A stretch of DNA of 18,568 nt from CAYOXX01 sp964408025 (GTDB lineage Bacteria > Acidobacteriota > DATKUA01): the NCBI GenBank assembly GCA_964408025.1, contig CAYOXX010000064.1, forward strand, positions 1-18,568. Direction: 5' to 3'. A program made the translations under genes and the position numbers. The notes under the pieces are model-generated. The model did not search any database and was not told where the DNA came from. It worked only from the letters and a program-made list of their open reading frames with translations. Positions 1-5,530 of the stretch are shown here, piece after piece (the stretch's first letter is position 1; each line of letters starts with the position of its first letter).

Positions 1-473
1 ATCGGGTGCCGGATCACGACCACATTCCTGCCCGCCTCCTTGAGCACGTCGGCGACGCGCCGCGTGGTCTGGCTCTTACCGCAGCCGGTGCGCACGGCGC
101 AGACGCTGACCAACGGCTTGCGCGACTCGATCATGGTGCTGTCGGTTCCCATGAGGCGGAAGTCGGCGCCCCAGGCGATGATGCGGCTGGCGATGTCCAT
201 CACGTGCTGGTGCGGGACGTCGGAGTAGGCGAAGACGACCTGCTGCACCCCGTGCTCGCGGATCAGCCGCTCGAGCTCCTCCTCGGGCTCGATGGCGATC
301 CCTTCGGGGTAGAGAGAGCCCGCCAGCGCGGGCGGGTAACGGCGCCCCTCGATATCGGGAATCTGGGTGGCGGTGAAGGCCACGACCCGGTAGAGATCGT
401 TGTCCCGGAAATAGACATTGAAGTTGTGGAAGTCGCGGCCGGCGGCACCCATGATGATCACGTTGATGCTCAT
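1..473 (-). CDS. Cyclic 2,3-diphosphoglycerate synthetase-like GTPase, 3' end cut by window edge
   Basis: My translation of the minus strand gives 157 residues starting MSINVIIMGAAGRDFHNF and running off the window. The N-terminal part looks like a Rossmann-type domain (MGAAGRDFHNFNVYFRDN, then AFTATQIPDIEGRRYP and LAGSLYPEGI), and a P-loop-like motif, AVRTGCGKSQ, follows at residues 126-135. This layout is that of the predicted-GTPase family (COG2403) related to archaeal cyclic 2,3-diphosphoglycerate synthetase; the role of bacterial members is not established to my knowledge. The start is supported by AAGGAGA a few bases upstream. A promoter candidate and a strong leader hairpin lie between it and the HU gene, so it is probably transcribed separately. 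Family call is confident; making cyclic diphosphoglycerate is not implied. Confidence 0.85.
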   Translation of the reverse strand, partial: MSINVIIMGAAGRDFHNFNVYFRDNDLYRVVAFTATQIPDIEGRRYPPALAGSLYPEGIAIEPEEELERLIREHGVQQVVFAYSDVPHQHVMDIASRIIAWGADFRLMGTDSTMIESRKPLVSVCAVRTGCGKSQTTRRVADVLKEAGRNVVVIRHP

Positions 474-553
474 ATTCTCTCCTTGCCAGGTAGAACTCGG
501 ATTCGTTCAGGGCGAAGACAACGGTAACGTTCCAACCCCGAGGCTTCAGCGCG

Positions 554-576
554 AGGCGCCGGCCCCGCCGGCGCCT
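554..576 (-). other. Strong GC hairpin in the GTPase gene leader
   Basis: Perfect 9-bp inverted repeat (AGGCGCCGG and CCGGCGCCT) with a 5-base loop, about 80 bases upstream of the GTPase start and downstream of its predicted promoter, so it would lie in the 5' leader. No U-run follows on the minus strand, so it is not a typical intrinsic terminator. Confidence 0.55.
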
Positions 577-625
577 GGTGAGAGACGGCACTTTGACGTC
601 GACCGTCCCCGATCGAAGCGCGGAC

Positions 626-654
626 ATTCTACATTCGCCCTGCGTGCCCCGCAA
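626..654 (-). promoter_or_regulatory. Candidate sigma70 promoter of the GTPase gene
   Basis: On the minus strand TTGCGG (649-654) is followed after 17 bases by TAGAAT (626-631), which matches the -10 consensus at five of six positions. It starts just beyond the hairpin that closes the HU gene and predicts a leader of about 145 bases. Confidence 0.5.
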
Positions 655-673
655 GCGGATCGCGTACAGAAGT

Positions 674-703
674 GCGCCGCTACGCCTGTCGGCGTCGCGG
701 CGC
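674..703 (-). terminator. Hairpin after the HU gene, probable terminator
   Basis: Arms GCGCCGC(x)ACGCC and GGCGT(x)GCGGCGC pair over 12 positions with one internal mismatch around a 4-base loop, 19 bases after the HU stop. The sequence beyond it on the minus strand (ACTTCTGT) is only mildly U-rich, so termination strength is uncertain. Confidence 0.55.
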
Positions 704-721
704 TACCGGATGCGAATGCCT

Positions 722-994
722 TTAGTTGAGTGCCTCGTTTAGCTTCTTGCCGGCCTTGAAGCGGACGCCGTTGCGGGCCGGAATCTGGATGGGTGCACCG
801 GTCTGCGGATTGCGGCCGGTCGTCGCCTTGCGGTGCGACACTGCGAAGGTTCCGAAGCCAACTAGCTGCACGGGTTCGTTTCTCTTCAGCGAAGTCTCGA
901 TTCCCCGCGTCATCCCGGCAAGGGCGGCCTCGGCGTCTTTCTTTGTGATTCCGGCGTAATCCGCAATGTACGATACGAGATCTGCTTTCCTCAT
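722..994 (-). CDS. hup: HU-family histone-like DNA-binding protein
   Basis: A 90-residue protein of the usual HU length. HU forms dimers that bend and compact DNA in the nucleoid and assist replication, recombination and transcription. The family signature is clear: VGFGTFAVSHRKATTGRNP around residues 45-63, with the DNA-intercalating proline of the beta arm at position 63 (NPQTG), then IPARNGVRFKAGKKL. The frame extends ten codons further upstream, but the ATG before RKADLVSYI is chosen because GGAGG lies 6 bases ahead of it and HU proteins normally start with this pattern. It is monocistronic: its own promoter and a start-site palindrome lie upstream and a hairpin downstream. HU versus IHF subunit cannot be settled from sequence alone; the single-gene context favours HU. 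Confidence 0.95.
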   Translation of the reverse strand: MRKADLVSYIADYAGITKKDAEAALAGMTRGIETSLKRNEPVQLVGFGTFAVSHRKATTGRNPQTGAPIQIPARNGVRFKAGKKLNEALN

Positions 995-1005
995 TATCGG
1001 CCTCC

Positions 1006-1017
1006 ACACTATAGTGT
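1006..1017. promoter_or_regulatory. Perfect 12-bp palindrome at the HU transcription start
   Basis: ACACTATAGTGT is a perfect palindrome lying between the predicted -10 box of the HU promoter and its ribosome binding site, roughly at +1 to +12. This is where a repressor would block transcription. It also contains TATAGT, which could act as a second -10 box. Confidence 0.4.
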
Positions 1018-1024
1018 TTGACAC

Positions 1025-1054
1025 CCTATATCACAGTCCGCGGTCCCGCCGCAA
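1025..1054 (-). promoter_or_regulatory. Candidate promoter of the HU gene
   Basis: On the minus strand TTGCGG (1049-1054) is followed after 18 bases by TATAGG (1025-1030), preceded by TGA, which makes an extended -10 (TGnTATAGG). The predicted leader is about 24 bases. Confidence 0.5.
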
Positions 1055-1162
1055 GCGTTTTTCCGCTTCCAGCTTGATTTCGTGGGCAACCTATTTCGCC
1101 GCGTAAACCTTTTCGCCGTTGCATGCGTCATAACATTGTAGAAAGGGTTAACGGACTAGATC

Positions 1163-1249
1163 ATGAAGTGGTCGAAAATCATAGTCCTCGTGCTCGGATT
1201 CATCGGCTTGCTCGTGGTGCTGCCGTTGGCCCTCCGGTTCACGCTTTGA
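1163..1249 (+). CDS. Possible 28-residue single-pass membrane peptide
   Basis: A short open frame starting MKWSK, then an uninterrupted hydrophobic stretch (residues 6-24: IIVLVLGFIGLLVVLPLAL) and a short RFTL tail. Two lysines before the helix and one arginine after it suit a small membrane peptide or a signal-peptide-like remnant. The ribosome binding site is weak (AAAGGG lies too far upstream), and I see no convincing promoter. In its favour, a 10-bp hairpin with a T/C-rich tail closes the unit 60 bases later, so the region looks like a small transcription unit. It could instead be the 5' remnant of a decayed membrane-anchored protein gene. No function is claimed. Confidence 0.4.
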   Translation: MKWSKIIVLVLGFIGLLVVLPLALRFTL

Positions 1250-1308
1250 AGCCGCTTGCCGCCCGCGGGGAGGCCCGGGGTGGCTCGACGCTGAATCCTA
1301 TCCGCCCG

Positions 1309-1344
1309 TGCCCGCGGTCCCTACTCCTCCGCTGACCGCGGGCA
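1309..1344 (+). terminator. Hairpin with pyrimidine-rich tail
   Basis: TGCCCGCGGT and ACCGCGGGCA pair perfectly over 10 bp around a 16-base loop and are followed by CATTTCCTTCT. It lies between the small peptide ORF and the subtilase gene, and probably ends the upstream transcript. Confidence 0.5.
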
Positions 1345-1496
1345 CATTTCCTTCTGCGGCGGCGACCGTTCCTCTTGCCGCTGAGCCTCCATAGGTTACA
1401 ATAGAATACGCCCTGCGGCGGCCACTCGTGCCGCCGGAAGACGGCGGTAGGCAGTTCCAAGGCGCCAAATCTGCAGGCGGAGACGAGGCGACCGGC

Positions 1497-3521
1497 ATGG
1501 CGCTACGCATCCTTGCGGCCCTGACGACGGCGGCCGCGTTCCTTTTGTTCATTCAGGGCGGCATCGAGGCTTCGCCGCGCGAGGACGACGCAACCACAAT
1601 ACGCACCCCCGGGCGCGCCGTGACCGTGCGCGAAGGTCTGGCGCCCGCCGATGCGGAGCGCGGCGGGCTGCTGATCCTGCAGTTCAGGTCGGAACCGGAC
1701 GAGCGGGACCTGGAAAAGCTGCGCGCGCGCGGCGTCAGGCTGGGCGGCTACCTCGGCAACGGGGCCTACTGGGCGCGTGCCGACGCCGGCTCGGCGCTGG
1801 CCGGGCTGCGCTTCGTGCGGGCTGCCTTCAGGCCCGCCGCGGCGGATAAGATCACGCCGCCCATGGCCCGGCGGATCACCTTACTCCCCCCCGGCGAGGC
1901 GGTGGCCATCACCGTCTCATTTTTCCCCGGCACGCCGATGGAGCGGGCTTCCGGGCTGCTGGAAGACGTGGGCGCGACGGCTCTGGACGGCGATATGCTG
2001 CTGGGCGCCCGCCTGCGCGCCAGCCTCCCCGCCGGCACTGTCGGGAGGCTGGCGGCCTCGGAGTTGGTGCGGGCCGTCGAGCCACTCGGCCGCTCCAGGC
2101 GCGCGCTGAACTCCACCGCGGCGAGCCGGTCCGGGATCGATCTGGCGCGCGACCGATTCGGCCTCAGCGGTGCGGGAGTTGCAGTCGGCGTCTGGGACGA
2201 GGGCAAGGTCGACAACCACCCCGATCTCGCCGGCCGCCTGACCATCGCCCAAAAAGCGGCCAAGTCAGACCACGCAACCCACGTGGCGGGCACGATAGCT
2301 GGAAGCGGCGCCGGCAGGGCCCAGGCCACCGGCATGGCCTACGGCGCTCGCATTGTCTCCTATGACTTTGAAGGCGATATACCAACCGAGATCTCCGCAG
2401 CCGCCAGGGTCTACAAAATCTCCCTCTCGAATAATTCGTGGGGGTACATCAACGGATGGGATTACAACTGCGATAAAGAGCGCTGGGAGTGGAGGACCGA
2501 CTTCTGGTTCGGCCACTACGATTCCGAGGCGGCCGCCTTCGACGAGCTGGTCTACACGAAAGGCGTGATCATCGTCTTCTCCGCCGGCAACGACCGCAGC
2601 GACACCGGCACCACCGGCACCTACTACGACGCTGATCTGGAGCAGGAGCAGGATACCCCTTACCACCCGCCCGACGGGCCCTACCGGACAGTCGATTCGA
2701 CAGGGTCGGCGAAGAACGTCATCGCCGTGGGCGCCACCACGAGTCAGGACGCGATGACCGGCTTCAGCTCCTGGGGTCCGACCAAGGACGGCAGGATCAA
2801 GCCCGAGGTGACCGCCGACGGAAATAGGCTCCTGTCGACGTACCTGAACGGCGGGTACACAACCTACTCCGGAACCAGCATGTCCGCTCCTGTCGTCACC
2901 GGCGGCATCGCCCTGCTGATCGAGCAACTACGCGGCACGACGGGCGAGGCTCCGGCGGCGGTTGTGCGGGCGCTGATAGCCGCCACGGCGAAAGACCTCG
3001 GCAACGTGGGCCCCGATTACAGCTTCGGATTCGGGCTCCTGAACGTGGCCGCGGCCGCGGAGGTGATCTCGGAAGACGCCGAACACAACACGATAGTCGA
3101 AAGCAAACTCAAGAAAGCGAAGAGCAAGCGAACCCGCTACTACCGCTTCCGGATCAGAAAGGGCACCAGGTTTCTCAGGGTGGCGCTGGCCTGGATCGAT
3201 CCGCCGGCCGCGCCGGACGCGTCCCTGACGCTCGTCAACGACCTCGACCTGCGTCTGTACAGGGTGAAGAATAGCGGCCAAATCGCCAGCGAGAGGTTGC
3301 CGTGGACTCTGGACGGCGAAAATCCATCTGCGCCCGCAGTGCGCGGCATCAACGACGTCGATAACATCGAGCTTGTGACGGTCGATGATCCCCTCCGCGG
3401 CGAGTGGCTGATAGAAGTACACGCAAACCTATTCGGGATGTACAGGAGACAGCGGTTCGCGCTCGTCGTCTACACCAGCAGGCCGATCAGTGGGGCCGTC
3501 GAGGAGAGCGGTGCGCCCTGA
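1497..3521 (+). CDS. Exported subtilisin-family (S8) serine protease, KP-43-like
   Basis: A 674-residue protein with a Sec signal peptide (residues 1 to about 25, MALRILAALTTAAAF, then a cleavage-like region IEAS). Residues 58-113 and 136-196 form two similar modules that look like propeptide/inhibitor folds. The S8 catalytic domain follows: Asp234 in VGVWDEG, His262 in ATHVAGT, oxyanion Asn365 in SAGND and Ser461 in GTSMSAP. The Asp motif reads DEG instead of the usual DTG. From about residue 530 a C-terminal beta domain contains ALAWIDPP and TLVNDLDLRLY, as in KP-43-type subtilases. The frame extends 23 codons upstream, but this ATG is preferred because it begins the signal peptide and has GAGG 8 bases ahead. 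It presumably cleaves extracellular or periplasmic proteins after autoprocessing; its substrate is unknown. Confidence 0.92.
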   Translation: MALRILAALTTAAAFLLFIQGGIEASPREDDATTIRTPGRAVTVREGLAPADAERGGLLILQFRSEPDERDLEKLRARGVRLGGYLGNGAYWARADAGSALAGLRFVRAAFRPAAADKITPPMARRITLLPPGEAVAITVSFFPGTPMERASGLLEDVGATALDGDMLLGARLRASLPAGTVGRLAASELVRAVEPLGRSRRALNSTAASRSGIDLARDRFGLSGAGVAVGVWDEGKVDNHPDLAGRLTIAQKAAKSDHATHVAGTIAGSGAGRAQATGMAYGARIVSYDFEGDIPTEISAAARVYKISLSNNSWGYINGWDYNCDKERWEWRTDFWFGHYDSEAAAFDELVYTKGVIIVFSAGNDRSDTGTTGTYYDADLEQEQDTPYHPPDGPYRTVDSTGSAKNVIAVGATTSQDAMTGFSSWGPTKDGRIKPEVTADGNRLLSTYLNGGYTTYSGTSMSAPVVTGGIALLIEQLRGTTGEAPAAVVRALIAATAKDLGNVGPDYSFGFGLLNVAAAAEVISEDAEHNTIVESKLKKAKSKRTRYYRFRIRKGTRFLRVALAWIDPPAAPDASLTLVNDLDLRLYRVKNSGQIASERLPWTLDGENPSAPAVRGINDVDNIELVTVDDPLRGEWLIEVHANLFGMYRRQRFALVVYTSRPISGAVEESGAP

Positions 3522-3538
3522 AGCCATGGCGGGCGCGA

Positions 3539-3567
3539 TTGACAGGGCGTCCGCTGCGTGTTAAATC
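3539..3567 (+). promoter_or_regulatory. tRNA-Ala promoter
   Basis: Perfect TTGACA (3539-3544) followed by TTAAAT or TAAATC at a spacing of 16-17 bases. The predicted start is 1-3 bases before the mature tRNA, as expected for a stable-RNA gene. It begins within 20 bases of the protease stop. Confidence 0.7.
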
Positions 3568-3575
3568 GGACCGGT

Positions 3576-3651
3576 GGGCGGATAGCTCAGTCGGGAGAGC
3601 GCTGCTTTCGCACGGCAGAGGTCGGGGGTTCGAATCCCCTTCCGTCCACCA
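3576..3651 (+). tRNA. tRNA-Ala (anticodon CGC)
   Basis: The cloverleaf folds by eye: acceptor GGGCGGA with TCCGTCC, D stem GCTC/GAGC, anticodon stem CTGCT/GGCAG around loop TTCGCAC (anticodon CGC, reading GCG), and T arm GGGGG-TTCGAAT-CCCCT. The acceptor stem carries the G3:U70 wobble pair that is the main alanine identity element. A73 and CCA are encoded (ends ACCA). Standing alone with its own promoter, it is not part of a visible tRNA cluster. Confidence 0.97.
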
Positions 3652-3759
3652 TCCCCTTTTTCCCTCGCTTTGTATCTCCGTCGCAGTGAACTTTCGGCGC
3701 GGTTTTTTCGTCTCTATTGGTGAACTGCTAGTCAGTCTGGTTTTCCCTTCTATCACTAC

Positions 3760-3792
3760 CGGCTGAGTCTGACCCGCTCAGCCGCTTTTTTT
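3760..3792 (+). terminator. Intrinsic terminator downstream of the tRNA
   Basis: CGGCTGAG and CTCAGCCG form a perfect 8-bp stem around a 9-base loop, followed by C and seven T. It ends the tRNA transcript about 140 bases after the mature tRNA and insulates the uridine-kinase-like gene. The 3652-3759 trailer is pyrimidine-rich and has no ORF I can support. Confidence 0.9.
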
Positions 3793-3849
3793 GCCCGCCG
3801 CTCGTCCCCGCTTCGGTGTATCATCCTCTCGGACCAGTGCGGGGCTTGC

Positions 3850-4446
3850 ATGTACCTGATCGGGATCGGCGGCGGCACCTGCAGCGGCAAGAGCACGCTG
3901 GCGCGGCGGCTGCGGCGTCGCCTGGGCGCTGGCTGCTCGCTTGTGCCGATGGACAACTACTACCTGGCCCGGCGGGTGGGCGAGAGCCTGGAGGAGCGTG
4001 CCGCCCTCAACCACGACCTGCCCGGCGCGTTCGACTGGTCGCTGCTGCGCGCCCACCTACGGGCTCTGGGCGAGGGCGAGGCGGTCGAGATGCCGCTCTA
4101 CGACTTCGCTCTCCACAACCGCACCTCGCTCACGAAAACAGTGGAGCCAAGGGAAGTAGTGGTGCTCGAAGGGCTCTTCGCACTCCATGATCGCGAGATC
4201 CGTGCCGCCATCAGCCCGGGCATCTTCCTCGATTCCACCACCGAGCAGCGCCGCCTCCGCCGGCTGTACCGCGACCAGGCCGAGAGGGGCGCCGAGCGGG
4301 CCTATTCCGAGCGCAAGTTCGACTCGATGGTCGAGCCTGCCTACCACCTGCATGTGGAGCCCACCCGCCGCTGGGCCGATCTGGTGAGCGACAACCTGGA
4401 CGAGGCCGAGGCGGCCGTGGCCGACCGTCTGGCCGGGCTCCTGTAA
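3850..4446 (+). CDS. udk: Uridine kinase-like P-loop nucleoside kinase
   Basis: A 198-residue protein close to the usual 205-215 of bacterial uridine/cytidine kinase, which phosphorylates uridine and cytidine to UMP and CMP in pyrimidine salvage. Walker A is GGGTCSGKST (7-16). DNYY at 35-38 matches the substrate-loop Asp-Tyr motif, NHDLPGAFDW at 54-63 matches the family NxDHPxAFD motif, and PLYDF and VVVLEGLFAL follow. The motif at 54-63 deviates from the canonical order, so the exact nucleoside substrate is less certain; other members of the phosphoribulokinase/uridine kinase superfamily are possible. The ribosome binding site is poor. A -10-like TATCAT (3819-3824) lies upstream without a clear -35. 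It stands between the tRNA terminator and the next gene's promoter, so is probably monocistronic. Confidence 0.85.
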   Translation: MYLIGIGGGTCSGKSTLARRLRRRLGAGCSLVPMDNYYLARRVGESLEERAALNHDLPGAFDWSLLRAHLRALGEGEAVEMPLYDFALHNRTSLTKTVEPREVVVLEGLFALHDREIRAAISPGIFLDSTTEQRRLRRLYRDQAERGAERAYSERKFDSMVEPAYHLHVEPTRRWADLVSDNLDEAEAAVADRLAGLL

Positions 4447-4481
4447 GGCGCGCCGGGGACCGAACGGATATAAATTGTCTT

Positions 4482-4508
4482 TTGACATCCACCCGTCTGG
4501 TTTATAGT
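4482..4508 (+). promoter_or_regulatory. Candidate promoter of the methyltransferase gene
   Basis: Perfect TTGACA (4482-4487) and TATAGT (4503-4508, five of six) separated by 15 bases, shorter than the ideal 17. The predicted start near 4515 lies beyond the GTG at 4510, which argues for the downstream TTG start of the gene. Confidence 0.55.
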
Positions 4509-4551
4509 TGTGGCAATTGACGCGGCTTGCTGGCGGGAGGGGAGAAACGCG

Positions 4552-5472
4552 TTGGGTGCCCTCGATAGAATCGTCTGGAAACTGGACGAAGGCGAGCTTG
4601 TTTTCCTGGACGGCGCCACCGGCACCGAGCTGACGCGGCGCGGCGCCGACACGACACCGCCGCTCTGGTCGGCTCGGGCGCTGATCGACGCGCCGGCGAC
4701 GGTGCGCGACGTCCACGCTGACTACATCCGCGCCGGCGCCGAGGTGTTGGTAGCCAACACATTCCGCACCGCGAGCCTGACGCTGAATCGGGCCGGATTC
4801 GGCAACCTGGCCGACGAGCTTCCCGATCGCGCTGTGGCCCTTCTGCTGGAAGCGATCGAGCGTGAGGATGCCGCCGACAGAGTGGTCCCGGCCGGCTGCC
4901 TATCGCCTTTGGCGGATCGCATCCATCCGGAGCTGGCACCCCCGGAAGCTGAGCTGGCCGCCGAGCACGAGGCGCACGCCGTGCGCCAGGCGCTAGCCGG
5001 CGCCGAGCTGATCGCCTGCGAGACGATGAGCTTGGTGCGCGAGGCGGTAGTCGCGCTGAGGGCGGCCAAAGCCGCGGGGCTTCCCGCCTTCGTCTCCTTC
5101 GCCGCCGCCGACACCCGCCACCTGCTCTCCGGCGAGACTCTCGACACCGCCGTGCGCGCTGTCGAGCCGCTCGAGCCGCTGGCTATCGGCCTGAACTGCT
5201 GCTCGATGGAGGTAATCGATGGGGCGCTGCCGATACTGTTGGCGCTCACAAAGCGGCCGGTCTGCGTATACCCTCACTTCGGCGTCCCGAACGAGAGCGA
5301 CGGCTGGACCGCGGACTCCGAGGTCTCGCCGGAACGGTTCGCCGAAAGGGCCGAGGGTTGGCGTAACATCGGGGCGCGGATGATCGGCGGCTGCTGCGGT
5401 TCGACGCCGGCGCACATCGTGGCCCTGCGTAATCGGCTGCTCGGCAGCGGGGGCGAGGAGAAGGGCGCCTAG
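4552..5472 (+). CDS. Homocysteine S-methyltransferase-family protein
   Basis: A 306-residue TIM-barrel enzyme of the zinc-dependent family that includes MmuM, BHMT and the N-terminal domain of MetH, which move a methyl group to homocysteine to give methionine. Visible motifs are FLDGATGTEL near the N-terminus, NTFRT, GLNCCS with Cys216, and IGGCCG with Cys281 and Cys282, giving the three zinc cysteines. I chose the TTG at 4552 because GGGAGG/GGGGAG precedes it at normal spacing and because the promoter at 4482-4508 overlaps the more upstream GTG at 4510. No cobalamin-binding domains are present, so it is not a full MetH; the methyl donor (S-methylmethionine, betaine or other) cannot be read from sequence. 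The M14 gene follows after 58 bases and may be co-transcribed. Confidence 0.88.
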   Translation: MGALDRIVWKLDEGELVFLDGATGTELTRRGADTTPPLWSARALIDAPATVRDVHADYIRAGAEVLVANTFRTASLTLNRAGFGNLADELPDRAVALLLEAIEREDAADRVVPAGCLSPLADRIHPELAPPEAELAAEHEAHAVRQALAGAELIACETMSLVREAVVALRAAKAAGLPAFVSFAAADTRHLLSGETLDTAVRAVEPLEPLAIGLNCCSMEVIDGALPILLALTKRPVCVYPHFGVPNESDGWTADSEVSPERFAERAEGWRNIGARMIGGCCGSTPAHIVALRNRLLGSGGEEKGA

Positions 5473-5530
5473 GCGTTATCAGGAGCCGTCCGAGTCGCTG
5501 CGCCGAGGGAAACCCGAAGGGAGTATGGAG

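Noticed and set aside
76..654. Minus-strand frame starting before the GTPase gene and overlapping it, with a protein-like N-terminus (VTVVFALNESEF).
   Set aside because: It turns into an Arg/His/Pro-rich shadow as soon as it overlaps the GTPase frame, and its start would lie inside the predicted -10 box.
3487..3756. Minus-strand frame of 89 codons containing GDSNPRPLPCESSALPTELS.
   Set aside because: This is the well-known spurious translation of the antisense of a tRNA gene; the tRNA explains it.
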